Origin: Pseudomonadota bacterium
GTDB lineage: Bacteria > Myxococcota_A > Polyangia > GCA-2747355
NCBI GenBank assembly: GCA_016702545.1
Contig: JADJDT010000005.1
Span: 310,001-374,000, forward strand
Length of the DNA: 64,000 bases
Direction: 5' to 3'
This document shows, one piece after another, positions 1 to 9,276 of this stretch (position 1 is the first letter of the stretch; every line of letters begins with the position of its first letter). Below the pieces are notes generated by a model. That model was not told the DNA's origin. It did no database searches and was given only the letters and a program-made list of their open reading frames with translations. Position numbers and translations under genes: made by a program.

Positions 1-2
1 GC

Positions 3-521
3 CAGGGCCTCCAGTCCAGCTTCTGCGACGTCACCGTCCGCCGCAGCACCCTCCACGGCAACGACGGCGGCGGCCTCGTCCTGGGCTTCGGCCGCTTCAT
101 CGTCACCGACACCCTGCTCTACGGCAACGGCACCGCCGGCCCCGGCGGCTCCCCCGCGGGCGGCGCCAAGCTCGACAGCACCACCCCCGCCGTCTTCCTC
201 AACAACACCGTCGTCAGCAACCTCGCCGCCGACGGCACGGCCGCCGGCGTCCTCTGCGACAGCGCCGCGACCCAGCTCGTCAACAGCATCGTCGCCGCCA
301 ACAGCCCCCTCAACGTCGCCGTCTGCACCGTCGCCCCCTCCAGCCTCGTCGCCGACAGCACCGGCGCCGCCTGCACCCTCACCGCCTTCAAGCCCACCAC
401 CGGCGTCTGCCTCAACGACCGCGGCGACAACACGGCCGTCGCCCAGAGCCGCCTGGACCACGACAACGCCCCTCGCATCAAGGGCGCCAAGGTCGACCTC
501 GGCGCCTTCGAGGTCCAATGA
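3..521 (+). CDS. C-terminal part of a secreted parallel beta-helix protein (partial, 5' end outside window)
   Basis: The frame is open from the first base to a TGA at 519-521; there is no start inside the window. The visible 172 residues are rich in Gly, Asn, Thr and Ser, with repeated short turns such as NNTVVSN and LVNSIVAAN, the ladder pattern of right-handed beta-helix (pectate-lyase-like) proteins. The end VDLGAFEVQ is the usual C-terminus of 'choice-of-anchor Q' surface proteins. Such proteins are exported, but the substrate or partner cannot be told from this fragment. Its stop codon overlaps an ATG (ATGA, 518-521) in the next frame, though the likelier start of that gene is at 554. 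Confidence 0.7.
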   Translation, partial: QGLQSSFCDVTVRRSTLHGNDGGGLVLGFGRFIVTDTLLYGNGTAGPGGSPAGGAKLDSTTPAVFLNNTVVSNLAADGTAAGVLCDSAATQLVNSIVAANSPLNVAVCTVAPSSLVADSTGAACTLTAFKPTTGVCLNDRGDNTAVAQSRLDHDNAPRIKGAKVDLGAFEVQ

Positions 522-553
522 GCGGCCACGCCCAGCAGCGCGGCGGGGCGCCC

Positions 554-811
554 ATGACCCACGCTAGAGCCCCCCGCGCCCTCGCCGCCCTCGCGCTAAC
601 CGCGCTCGCCCTCGCGCTGGCGGCCTGCTGGGCCGAGGACCCCACCTTCTGCAACGCGACCCACCCCTGCCGTCCGGGCCTGCCCGCGAGCCGCGTCACA
701 AGCACCACGCCACGGGTCTATTGCGTCGGCGTCGCAGCCTCGGCGCGCCGGAGGCCAAAGGGGTTGCGGGGGGCGCTGAGCGCCGCGGTGAGGTCTTTGT
801 CGAGGCGGTAG
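554..811 (+). pseudogene. truncated lipoprotein gene (N-terminal remnant)
   Basis: The first 40 or so residues are a convincing lipoprotein: a positively charged start, a long Ala/Leu hydrophobic run and the lipobox LAAC, followed by DPTFCNATHPC, a Cys-rich opening common in Myxococcota surface lipoproteins. After about position 700 the frame runs into the antisense of the convergent gene ending at 718 and becomes Arg/Ser-rich shadow sequence. I infer that the body of the gene is missing, through a deletion or a wrong join near 690-717. An alternative ATG at 518 overlaps the stop of the upstream gene. It could also be a genuine short lipoprotein with an earlier stop lost to an indel. Confidence 0.45.
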
Positions 812-1824
812 GTCCCGCGCCATCCCTTGCCGGCGTAGGAGGTGCCGTCCTCTGCCAGCGCCGCGCTGCCGACGAGCACCAGCTCGCTGTGCTCGTCGAT
901 CCGGGCCAGGCTGCTCTGGAGTTGGTCCCCCAGCTTCTGTGCGCGCTCGAGACACACCTCCATCAGGGTCGTCTCGAGACTACCAGCACCACCGCCGCCG
1001 ACATGGCCGGTCACTGCCGCGCCCGCGATCATGATGGCGGCGGTCAACGCGGCAGCCGTGGCCTTGCAGGCGAAGAGCTCCACCATCATCACGCCGAAGG
1101 TGTCGAACCTCTTCGCGCCCGCCGCCTGGGCGAGGCCCACGCGCTCGAGGGCCAGGAGCAGGGCCGTCCCGATCGGCAGCTTGAGGTGATGCGCATCGAT
1201 CACCAGCTCGTTGCCCCTGCGGCGCACCGGAACCCGCACGGCGGCGGGGAGCTTCTCCTCACCCAGCTCGGCGTGCGTCAGGGTCAGGGCGAGACCCGCC
1301 AGCTCGTACCTTACCCGCTCGATGGTGTGCGTGCCGGTGAGCCGCCCGTTGGCGTCGAGGCCCAGGTCGAGGCGGGACTCGACTTGGAAGCGCCGAACGG
1401 CGTCGGAGAGCGCGCCAGCGGCTGTCTTCAGCCCGTCGGCGATCTCCGGCGCGTTGTCGTAGACGACCTTGTTGAGCTCGCGACCGAGCATCGGGCGGAG
1501 GGGCTTGATCGCGAGCTTGAGCGGGAGGGGAACGCGGTCCACCACCTGATCGACCACGAAGCGACCCGGATCGTCGGTCCCGTCCGAGACGTCGCGCAAC
1601 ATGTTCAGGGCCTCTCCTACGCCCGAGTCATCGAAGTGCCCATCGACGTCGAAGCGGGACTCCACCAGGTAGCTGCTGTCGCTGGCGACCGGATCGCCGA
1701 CGCTCAGGTCATCGCCACCGCAGGCGGGAAGGGCCAGGAAGGTCACGGTCAACGCGAGGCGGGCGGCGGCCGGCCAGGGTCTCTGGCTGGCCCGGGGTTC
1801 GCTATTCGGGTTTTCGCTATTCAC
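718..1824 (-). CDS. lipoprotein of unknown function
   Basis: A 368-residue protein with an N-terminal signal and lipobox (LALPAC, Cys near residue 35) followed by GGDD, so it should be lipid-anchored. The body alternates charged amphipathic stretches (residues 60-150) with a predicted beta-rich part (150-220). A hydrophobic Ala/Gly-rich segment near residues 255-280 could contact a membrane. No enzymatic motif is recognised. The gene converges with the truncated lipoprotein gene and overlaps its 3' end by about 94 bases. The coding pattern is clear on this strand; function is unknown. Confidence 0.7.
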   Translation of the reverse strand: MNSENPNSEPRASQRPWPAAARLALTVTFLALPACGGDDLSVGDPVASDSSYLVESRFDVDGHFDDSGVGEALNMLRDVSDGTDDPGRFVVDQVVDRVPLPLKLAIKPLRPMLGRELNKVVYDNAPEIADGLKTAAGALSDAVRRFQVESRLDLGLDANGRLTGTHTIERVRYELAGLALTLTHAELGEEKLPAAVRVPVRRRGNELVIDAHHLKLPIGTALLLALERVGLAQAAGAKRFDTFGVMMVELFACKATAAALTAAIMIAGAAVTGHVGGGGAGSLETTLMEVCLERAQKLGDQLQSSLARIDEHSELVLVGSAALAEDGTSYAGKGWRGTYRLDKDLTAALSAPRNPFGLRRAEAATPTQ

Positions 1825-2530
1825 CGGCTACTCCTTGGTTGGGTGCCGCGCAGGGCGGCATCACCTCGACCGCAGGGCTCAGCGAGCGCTCAGTCGAGAA
1901 TGGTGCGGGGGACGTCAGCAACGGCCGCGCCAACGGCCTCGGATCCCCGGGACGGCAAGAATACTCGTGCGCAACCGCTCGCCCCGACAGCGGAGAGCGC
2001 GCCGTGTGAACCGCAGACCACTCCAACCCGTGCGTTACCGTCACACCCCGCCGCGCGCCTCTGCCGGGCATCGGTGCCCACCCCCCGTTGATTCGGTGCG
2101 GCGGACGGTCTGCTGGCTCCGGGGCAGCGAGCTGGGTCGGAAGGGTGGCGGTCGGAAGGGTGGTTGGCACCGCGGGCGCTCCGGCACCGCGGGCGCTCGG
2201 CTCGACCGCCGCCCGCGCGGGCGCTCCCGATCAGCGAGGAGCTTGAGGACGGCGGGCGGGTACAAACACCAGCCCCCCGCCCCTGGCAGCGACCCTCGCT
2301 GTACTTGCCGCCTGAGTGAGGCGCGAGTACGATTCAACTCCAAGCCACTTCGGACGATAGACTGCGGGTTGGGCCCTGGCGAGCCAGCGTCCGGTGCGGG
2401 GCCCTCGCGCCTCGACAGTGGTGTTGCTCGCGACCCGGGACGCTGAGGGTTCGAAGAGCGTCGGTAACGATGATTGGGCGGGGCAACGAGCTCCCGAGCG
2501 GTTGCGCTCGGCGAAACAAGGGGTACGGTC
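1825..2530. other. intergenic region between divergent genes
   Basis: About 700 bases without a convincing gene. Open frames here lack the third-position GC pattern and family resemblance of their neighbours. It should carry the promoters of the lipoprotein gene to the left and the TPR gene to the right, but I see no clear sigma-70 hexamers. The only structure is the pair of short tandem repeats at 2135-2198. Confidence 0.5.
2135..2198. repeat. two adjacent short tandem duplications
   Basis: GGTCGGAAGGGTGG occurs at 2135-2148 and again at 2150-2163 (period 15). GGCACCGCGGGCGCTC occurs at 2166-2181 and 2183-2198 (period 17). The two duplications sit back to back in the intergenic region. They may be slippage products or binding sites; nothing in the sequence decides. 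Confidence 0.7.
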
Positions 2531-3382
2531 ATGTCAGCACGGCGAGTTCGGTACCTCGGGGCCGTTGGTGGTCTCCTGGTTGCTCTCAGCGTCGGCCTCG
2601 GCAGCCCCTCGCCGGCCCGGGCGGCCGGGGACGAGGTGACCAAGGTCGAACAGCTCTTCGCGGAGGGTGCCGCCCTCTTCAACGCCGGTCGCTTTCGGGA
2701 GGCACTGGCCGAGTTCGAGAAGGCCTATGCGATCTATCCCGCCGCCAACCTGATCTTCAACATGGCTCGCTGCCACGAGGCCTTGGGAAACACCGACCTT
2801 GCGATCGCGCACCTGGAGCGCTTCCTGGGGCAGACCGACGTCGATCCACGGGACCGCGCGACCGCGGAGCGCAAGCTGAGCTATCTACGCCGCGCCCGGA
2901 CTCGGACCGTGCTGGAGGGCGGCGGGGCACGAGCAGCCGCCGCAGCCCGCTCTGGTGCAGAGGTCTCGACGCAGGCGAAGCCGGCCGCGCCGGAGCGGGT
3001 GTCGTACTCCCCCTGGCAGTATGTCGCGCTTGGCGCCGGAGCCGCGCTCTGCGGCGGTGGCGCCGTGGCCCTGGTGTTGGGCATGAAGGACCAGGACGAG
3101 GTTGAGGTGCTGAACCGCAGGGCCAAGGCGGGGGAGCCGATCACGCGCCCCCAGATCGAGGACGCCCAGGATAAGGCCGACACGAAGAAGCTGGTCGGCT
3201 ATGTGCTGGCCGGCGTGGGCGCCGCTTCGTTGATCACCGGCGGCGTCCTGCTCGTGCTCGAGCTCACGAGCAAACCCGCCCAACCTTCCGAGAACGCACC
3301 GGTGGCGAGCGCGGCGCTCTCCTTTGGTCTCGCTCCCTTGCCCGGCGGCGGGGGTGCGGCCACGCTCGCGGGACGCTTCTAG
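2531..3382 (+). CDS. secreted TPR protein with two C-terminal membrane segments
   Basis: A 283-residue protein. The ATG at 2531 is chosen because AAGGGG lies 8 bases upstream and a clean signal peptide follows, ending ARAAG. Residues 35-110 form tetratricopeptide-like helices (LFAEGAALFNAGRFREALAEF, then FNMARCHEALGNTDLAIAHL), the arrangement seen in many Myxococcota 'tetratricopeptide repeat' envelope proteins. Two Gly/Ala/Val-rich hydrophobic segments at about residues 165-185 and 225-250 flank a charged stretch and probably cross the membrane. TPRs bind proteins, so a scaffold role in the periplasm or inner membrane is likely; the partner is unknown. Confidence 0.75.
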   Translation: MSARRVRYLGAVGGLLVALSVGLGSPSPARAAGDEVTKVEQLFAEGAALFNAGRFREALAEFEKAYAIYPAANLIFNMARCHEALGNTDLAIAHLERFLGQTDVDPRDRATAERKLSYLRRARTRTVLEGGGARAAAAARSGAEVSTQAKPAAPERVSYSPWQYVALGAGAALCGGGAVALVLGMKDQDEVEVLNRRAKAGEPITRPQIEDAQDKADTKKLVGYVLAGVGAASLITGGVLLVLELTSKPAQPSENAPVASAALSFGLAPLPGGGGAATLAGRF

Positions 3383-3470
3383 TTCAGGTCTAGGGGAGTT
3401 CGCCAAGGGCGTTGATCGGCTTCGAGGGCTCGTCACGCTGGTCCGGGTGGCCAGTTCATGGAGGTGTAGC

Positions 3471-5018
3471 TTGCGGCAATCGATTCGCTTCGCACTGCTA
3501 ACTGTCATCTTGGCCGGGTGTTCCGATAGCTCCTCGATCGACGTCGAGGGCCTCGTTTGCAAGACCCGGCTCGACTGCGGCAAGGGCTTCGTCTGCGATC
3601 CCGCGAACAAGCGCTGCATCAAGGGTTACGACGGGATCAACGGCGTCACGGCTACCGAGATCGTGCTCGGCAACAGCGGCGGCACGGTCAGCGGCGGCAA
3701 CGAGGCGAGCGCCAAGGGCGGCCTCGACGGCGCCAAGGCCTACCTCGAGCACGTCAACAGCCAGGGCGGCATTTTCGGCCGGAAGTTCAGGATGGAGCAT
3801 CTGGACGATGGCCTGAAGAACGATCGCGCGACCGCGAACGTGGCGGAGTTCACGAACCCGGTCAACGGCTCGCGCAAGGTCTTCGCCCTGCTCGCGAACT
3901 ATGGCAGCGGTCCCGTGGTGGCGAGCGTCCAGACCGCGATCGACAACAAGACCGTCTTCTTCGCTCCGGTGACCGGCTCGGCGGCCCTGCGCAAGGTCCC
4001 GCCCGATCGCTATGTGTTCAACTACCGCGCGAGCGGCCTGGAGCAGGTCACGCTGGCCGTGCGCTTTCTGACCGCCAAGGGCGGCGAGATGAACATCCAC
4101 CCGCGCAACATCGCGGTGTTCGCGCAGGGCAAGGACGCCCCCGCGCCCAACTCCTGCGGCGCCGAGGAGTGCGCCTGGACCGACAAGTGCTCCTGGAACG
4201 CCGAAGGCGCGATCAGCTGCGACTCGGCGAATCCGGGGATCGAACACATCGACGCCTATGGCGAGGCCGGCTTCACCGGCACCTGGCAGCAGCTCAAGGA
4301 GGACTTCGCCATCCCACGCGACGAGGTGGTCTTCGCGACCTACCCGATCTCCACGACCGTCGTGAAGGCGGCAGCGGTCCACCTGCTGCGGTGGTTGGCG
4401 CGGCCGAAGAAGGCCGATGAGTACAAGTCGAGCGGGAAGTTCGACGCCGGCATCATCCTCCAAGCGCTCAACGGCCCGGCAGCGGCCTTCGTGGCCCTGA
4501 TGGAGGACGAGATCGAGCGGGTCAACAAGAGTGAGGCCGTGACGCTCGGCCTGAAGACGGAGGAGGTCGCCGAGCTCAAGAAGCTCGACAAGCTCACCTA
4601 TCTGGGCACGGCCCTCAGCGAGGCATTCGCCAAGACCCAGCTCGAGAAGGCGAACCCCGCTCGCTATTGAGAGAACGTGATGGCGGTCCAACTGGTGCCG
4701 GAGCCGAACAGCTCGGGCTCGCTGGTGCTACAGTACCGTGCGCACCTCAAGGCCTACGACGCCAACCTCACCGTGGGTCCCTACACGCTCGAGGGCTATA
4801 TCGGCGTCCGAATCCTGCTGACGGCCATCGAGAAGAATGGTCCGGACATCACCACGGAATCGCTGGTCGAGACGCTCGAGAGCATGGACAAGATCGACGT
4901 GGGTCTGGGCGTCCCACTGGGCTTGAGCCAGGAGGATCATCAGGCCTGCCACGCGGTCTGGCTGCGCAAGCTGGACACGGTCTGCAAGTTCGTCGACTTC
5001 ACGCAGATCACGCGCTGA
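3471..5018 (+). pseudogene. ABC-type branched-chain amino-acid binding lipoprotein, interrupted by an in-frame TGA
   Basis: Type-1 periplasmic binding protein of the LivJ/Peripla_BP_6 kind. The TTG start at 3471 is supported by GGAGGTG just upstream and by an immediate lipoprotein signal ending LAGC. After a Cys-rich linker (residues 20-45) the fold begins with TEIVLGNSGGTVSG; the ligand-binding lobes follow. Translation stops at a TGA at 4668-4670 after 399 residues, yet the same frame continues with 115 residues (VQLVPEPNSSGSLVLQYRAH and GPYTLEGYIGVRILLTAI), which are the expected C-terminal part of this family. So one gene is split by a single nonsense codon. It may be a point mutation, a sequencing error, or read-through; the first half alone would lack the last helices of the fold. 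Confidence 0.75.
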
Positions 5019-5070
5019 CGCAAATCACCCGCCGGGCAGAGCATCCTCGCGGCGGTCCCTAAACCCCGCA

Positions 5071-5108
5071 GCGCTGGGGACAAGGGACCTCTGGCGCTGC
5101 CCCAGCGC
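5071..5108 (+). terminator. hairpin downstream of the binding-protein gene
   Basis: GCGCTGGGG (5071-5079) and CCCCAGCGC (5100-5108) form a perfect 9-bp stem with a 20-base loop, between the binding-protein stop and the protease start. There is no T-run, so it may be a Rho-assisted terminator or an mRNA-stabilising hairpin. Confidence 0.4.
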
Positions 5109-5208
5109 CCGGGTGAGGGCGAGCAGAGATAATCATTGCGATGGCTTAGGGCCGCTTCCAGGGGGCGCTCGGGATGGCCCGATGGTTGCTTCAGGAGGCG
5201 GTACTGAG

Positions 5209-6366
5209 GTGCCGCGCTTGCCCTTTCCCGTCCGGCCACGTCCGCAGACCCACCCCGCCCTGCTGCCGCTCTGCGCGCTGCTCGGGGCGGTGGCCTGCGG
5301 AGGCCTCGAGGCCGACCCAGTCACCGGCCAGCTCGTCGCGGGGCTGGCCAACGGCAGCCCGGACGTCGCACACCCGGCCGTCGGCCTCGTCCTCTCCGGT
5401 ACGTCGGACTGCAAGGACAGTGCGGGGCCTGGGATCGCCATCTGCACCGGCACGCTCGTGGGCCGACACACCGTGGTCACTGCGGGCCATTGCGTCGACG
5501 ACACCACCGTGCCCTATGCGTTCTGCCCGACCGGTGGCGTGACGCGGACGGTCGCCCGCGTGCTGGCGCATCCGGGCTTTCTCGCGACACAGCACCTCGG
5601 CTTGGGGCGAAGCGCAGACGACATCGGGCTGTTGGTGTTGCGTGACGATGTGCTCGACCGCCCGGCCGCGGTCGTCGCGGCCCGTGCGCCGGTCGTTGGC
5701 GAGACGGCCACGGTAGTGGGCTGGGGCGTGATGTCGGAGCGCGGAGATGAACCTCAGGGGCAGGCGCGCAGCGGGAGCAAGGCGATTACGGCGGTGGCGC
5801 CCAAGGCCGTCGAAACCGAACCGGTCGGCGCCTCGCCCGCCGTCTGCAGCGGCGACTCCGGTGGACCGCTGCTGGTGCGGCAGGGCGATCGCGACCTGGT
5901 GCTCGGCGTCGTGTCGACCAGCGTGAGCCCGGAAGGGGCGCTCTGCTCGACGGGCACGGAGTACTACACGCGCGCCGACATCTACCGGGAGTGGATCGCG
6001 GCCACGCCCGGCGCCGACCTCCGTCCGCTGGCGGACCCGGTGGGTACGCCGACGCCCTCGGACAACAGCACCTACCGGCTGCTCTTCGATGGGCTCGCCG
6101 AGCCTCAGCCGGCGACGAACACCGCCGGCCAAATCGCTGGCGTCCTGGAGCCCACGACCACGGCACAGCCCACCACGACGCTGCCCTCGAACCTGGTCCC
6201 CTCCGGTGGGGAGGAGATCCAGGGCGTCACCTGCGCCACCGCGACCGCGGGGGCCGCGGCACCCCGCGGCGCCGCCGGGGCGCTGCCCTGGCTCTTGACG
6301 CTGCTCGCCCTCGCGCTGCGCGCGAGACGCCGCGACCGCGCGACTGTCGCCTCAGTCCGTCGCTAG
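5209..6366 (+). CDS. secreted trypsin-like (S1) serine protease with MYXO-CTERM-like tail
   Basis: A 385-residue chymotrypsin-fold protease. The GTG at 5209 is preferred because AGGAGG lies 10 bases upstream and a signal with a lipobox-like AVAC (Cys about 30) follows; an ATG at 5182 is the alternative. The catalytic triad is complete: His in TAGHC (about residue 94), Asp in ADDIGLLVL (about 138) and Ser in CSGDSGGPL (about 217). The Ser/Thr/Pro-rich region after 290 is a linker. The end has a Cys, a Gly/Ala stretch, one hydrophobic helix (LPWLLTLLALAL) and an Arg cluster, the layout of MYXO-CTERM sorting tails. It probably acts at the cell surface. Its stop overlaps the stop of the convergent gene by 3 bases. 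Confidence 0.88.
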   Translation: MPRLPFPVRPRPQTHPALLPLCALLGAVACGGLEADPVTGQLVAGLANGSPDVAHPAVGLVLSGTSDCKDSAGPGIAICTGTLVGRHTVVTAGHCVDDTTVPYAFCPTGGVTRTVARVLAHPGFLATQHLGLGRSADDIGLLVLRDDVLDRPAAVVAARAPVVGETATVVGWGVMSERGDEPQGQARSGSKAITAVAPKAVETEPVGASPAVCSGDSGGPLLVRQGDRDLVLGVVSTSVSPEGALCSTGTEYYTRADIYREWIAATPGADLRPLADPVGTPTPSDNSTYRLLFDGLAEPQPATNTAGQIAGVLEPTTTAQPTTTLPSNLVPSGGEEIQGVTCATATAGAAAPRGAAGALPWLLTLLALALRARRRDRATVASVRR

Positions 6367-7884
6367 CGGGCTCCTGCTGGGCCGCCGGCCGATCCGAAGG
6401 TCACGGTGCCATCGGGCGCGAGCCAGCCGCGCTGCCGTTGGCTGGTCAGCGTGCCGTCGCATTCGAGATCGGCCTGGGCTTCGATTTCGACCCAGGCGCG
6501 TGGGCCGCGGCCCCCGCTGGTCAGGCGAAACTGGTAGGGGGTCGGCTCCGTCGGCGCGAAGCCGAGCGCGCGCCAGCTCGGATGGGAGAAGGTCGCCGAC
6601 GACACGGCACAGGACTGGGCCTGGCCGGGCACCGTGCAGCAGCCCTTCGCCGGGCTCCAGGGGGTCGTGGCGGGCCAGCGGAAGGCCTTGCCGCGGTGGG
6701 CCCTGCCGGCGTGGTCAAGCCTGCCGGCGTGGCCAAGCATGCCGGCGTGGTAGGCGAGCAGGGCGTCCTGCAGCCGCTTCAGCACCATTCGACCCTGCTG
6801 AACCCGCGCGCGCTGCTGATACTTGGCGAACTGGGGGATCGCAATGGCGGCGCCCACGCCGAGTAGCATCGTCGTGGCGTTGCCACTGGCCCAGGCCGGC
6901 AAGCGCACCTGGACGACGAGGCCATCGCCGTGCTTCTGCGGCTGAATCGCCTGCAGCAGGTCGCGGAGCTGGTGATAGCTGGCGATCGCGCCGGCAGCCT
7001 CGACCAGGCTGGCGGAATCGCGCTTCTGTTGTGCCAGCTGCTCGAGCGCGCCGAGACCCAGCTGCCGCCCCATCGCGAAGAGCGCGAGCACCCCATCGAG
7101 CCGCGCCGCGGCCGCCGAGAGCCGCAGCACCAACTGCCGTTCCGGGCCGTAACCCAAGGCCATGGCCTCGACGCCGAGTCCGGCCGCCTGCGGCGCGAGG
7201 ACGCTCGCTCCCGCCGCCGCCAGCCCGGCAACGAGCTCCACGCCAGGTCCATCCACCTGCCGCAGCCGGGCCGCCAGGCCGCCGCGCGGCCCCGTGGCCG
7301 GCGTCGGCAGGCCGGCCGCCAGGTGGTCGAGGCCCACGCACCGCCGCGAGCTCGCCCAGGAGCACCCCCTGCGGCACGCGAGCGCTCACCAGCTCAGACC
7401 CCGCGGCGGTGATCGCGATTCCGCGTCGGCGCTCCACCACAACCGCACGCGGTGCCGCGGCACCCGCCGTGACCGGCAGCCGCACCAGCAGCGCCGCCTG
7501 TGGCTTCTCGTCGAGCGCCACCAAGAAGCCCACGACGCCGGTCAGGGCCATCAGGTCGGCGCCGAGGCGGGCGCGGAAGAGCGCCGAAAGGTCCTGCCTC
7601 AGCGCCGGCGTCAAGGCGCCACCGAGCAGGGTCGAGACCAACGACTGGCGCACCACGACGGCCGCCAGCACCCCGGGCGGTACCAGGTCGAGCAGCGCCG
7701 CATCGGCGAGCCGCGCCGCGGCGGCGTCCGCACGCGCGACCGCGCCACTGCGGCCGGCCCCGGCCGCGCAGAGGCCGCAGCGGCTCCCCGGCTTGGTCAA
7801 CGGCCTCGGCGTACCCGCACAGCCCAGGAGCAGCGCGGACAAGAGGATCGATCCAACCACCACTCCAGGCTTCAGCATCATCAT
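6363..7884 (-). pseudogene. lipoprotein with a pilin-like C-terminal half, frameshifted
   Basis: Read on the minus strand it starts at one of three consecutive ATGs (7884, 7881, 7878) with a lipoprotein signal ending LLGC. About 180 residues are in one frame up to GVLLGELAAV; the rest continues in another frame from about 7337 (GLDHLAAGLPTPATGP onward). One extra base near 7336-7344 (or two missing) explains this. The C-terminal half contains a hydrophobic segment followed by IPQFAKYQQRAR, which resembles the start of type IV pilins and pseudopilins. It ends in a beta-rich part with LECDGTL, like Myxococcota pilin C-termini. The N-terminal half is unrecognised. Alternatively these are two coupled genes, but the second lacks its own signal. 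Confidence 0.55.
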
Positions 7885-7955
7885 CGGGCCCTCGGCTCTC
7901 TGATATCGCAGGTCGGCGATCGGGGAAAGCCAGGCGTAGGCCTCGCCGCCTGGGC

Positions 7956-8477
7956 TCAGCGTCCCGCGGCCGCGCCAGGCCGGGGCGCGGCGCGCTCCGC
8001 GAGGGCCTGCTGCAGCGCCAGACGCCAGGCGGCAAAGCCGGGGTGGGTGAAGACATGGGTCAGGGAGAGGGCCTCCAGCTCGCAGCAGGGCACGAGCCGT
8101 GGGCCCTGCTGGCGCAGGAAGACCACGGCGCGATAGCCCTTGGCTCGCGCCAGCTGGGCCCAGCGCGCTCGCGTCGGCGCAGGAAAGTTGGCGTAGGTGC
8201 TGCGCCACTGTCGCAACCGGTCGCGCGTCGGCAGACACGTACCGCCGGCGCGGTCGAAGAACGGCTCCGCGGAGTCGCCGCGCCAGAGCCAGTGCTGCGC
8301 CTCGACGCGCAGCGCCCGCGCACCCGCGAAGGTCACGCTGACCTCGATCACCGCGCTGCTGCGGGCCAGCAGCTCCTTCACCGTGAGCTGCTCGCCCGCG
8401 TCGACCCGCCCGGCCCCCAGCCATGCCGCCAGCAGCGCCGCACCGAAGCACGCGCCTGGCCGTCTGGTTGCGCTCAT
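7956..8477 (-). CDS. small secreted protein of unknown function
   Basis: A 173-residue protein with an N-terminal signal peptide (ending GRVDAG). The ATG at 8477 overlaps the stop of the upstream amidase gene by one base (TGATG), so the two are translationally coupled. The mature part begins LTVKELLARSSAVIEVSVTF and has a Cys pair in VPCCELEAL, similar in style to exported 'D-V-v-G-v' proteins that report on CHRD/TIMP-like folds, but I recognise no family with confidence. The coupling suggests it works with the amidase at the envelope. Confidence 0.6.
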   Translation of the reverse strand: MSATRRPGACFGAALLAAWLGAGRVDAGEQLTVKELLARSSAVIEVSVTFAGARALRVEAQHWLWRGDSAEPFFDRAGGTCLPTRDRLRQWRSTYANFPAPTRARWAQLARAKGYRAVVFLRQQGPRLVPCCELEALSLTHVFTHPGFAAWRLALQQALAERAAPRPGAAAGR

Positions 8478-9175
8478 CACTTGACCTCCGCGGCCAGCGG
8501 CCGCCGCGCGCGCAGCAAGTAGATGCGCGAGCCATCGTAGCGCTTCCAGCACTGGTTGCGTGGATCGTAGGTGGCGCCGTCGAGCAGGTCGGACCAGTCG
8601 CGCTGGTAGGCGCCATCGGCGTGCGCCCCCGCGGCCTGCAGCGTCCCGCGCCGCGGGTCGTGGCCCGTGACGATCTCGGCGTGCGCGGTGTTGGCTCCGC
8701 GACCCGGATAGTCGACGACGATGACGTCACCGGGGCGGAGCTGCTCAGCGGCCGCGATGCGGTCGAAGTACCGGCGCTGATGCGGCAACGCCTCGGCGGT
8801 GACGTAGTGCTGCCCACCGGCCGGCATGCGATAGGTCGGCATCGCCCAGCCGGCCTCGGCCAGCGCGTCGCCGACGAACTGGTTGCACTTGTTGCGCCCA
8901 CGGAGCCACTCCAGGCGGGTCTCGTCGGGGCGGCGGTTGTGTGAGAGCGCGGGGTGCGGGCTGGTCGGCGCCCCTTCGACGGCGTAGTCGGCACTGAGGT
9001 GCTCGGCGCGCGCGAGGGCCGCCATCGCGATCGACCAGCCGAAGTCTCCGCCGCCGCCCCCACGGCTCACCCCGCGTGGTGCCGCCGCGGTCGTCGTGGG
9101 TGGGGCGTCGGCCGTCGCCGTCGACGACGGCCAAGCGGTGGAAGCGCGGCGCGTGATGATGAAGGGTTCCACTGG
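8477..9175 (-). CDS. CHAP/NlpC-type amidase or peptidase
   Basis: A 232-residue protein; the GTG at 9175 is chosen for the GAGGAG 8-10 bases upstream. After a Thr/Pro/Gly-rich N-terminal region (about 60 residues) comes a catalytic domain with Cys in NKCNQFVGDALAEAG, typical of CHAP and NlpC/P60 cysteine peptidases. His follows in ANTAHAEIVTG, with a preceding GDVIVVDYPG loop. Such enzymes cut peptidoglycan stem peptides or amide bonds. There is no evident signal peptide, so it may be secreted by another route or act inside. It is coupled to the next gene downstream. Confidence 0.7.
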   Translation of the reverse strand, partial: PVEPFIITRRASTAWPSSTATADAPPTTTAAAPRGVSRGGGGGDFGWSIAMAALARAEHLSADYAVEGAPTSPHPALSHNRRPDETRLEWLRGRNKCNQFVGDALAEAGWAMPTYRMPAGGQHYVTAEALPHQRRYFDRIAAAEQLRPGDVIVVDYPGRGANTAHAEIVTGHDPRRGTLQAAGAHADGAYQRDWSDLLDGATYDPRNQCWKRYDGSRIYLLRARRPLAAEVK

Positions 9176-9276
9176 GGCTCCTCCTCGGGGCTGTCCTGCC
9201 AGCCCACGGTGTGGCCCCCTTATCGGCTCGCAGCGCGCCCCGGTTGCGGCTGCTTCGCGGCTGCTTCGCCACTGGC

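Noticed and set aside
1835..2446. 203-residue plus-strand frame upstream of the TPR gene
   Set aside because: Arg/Pro-rich, spans the tandem repeats, no ribosome site or family resemblance.
2440..2475. possible tRNA T-arm (GGGTTCGAAG)
   Set aside because: No cloverleaf partner arms or acceptor stem could be found around it.
4668..4670. selenocysteine or pyrrolysine-type recoding of the TGA
   Set aside because: Binding proteins of this family have no selenocysteine, and no SECIS-like hairpin is obvious just downstream; nonsense or sequence error is simpler.
6715..9063. 782-residue minus-strand open frame
   Set aside because: It covers part of the pilin-like lipoprotein in one frame and shadows of two other minus-strand genes; Arg/Pro/Ala-rich where it does not match.
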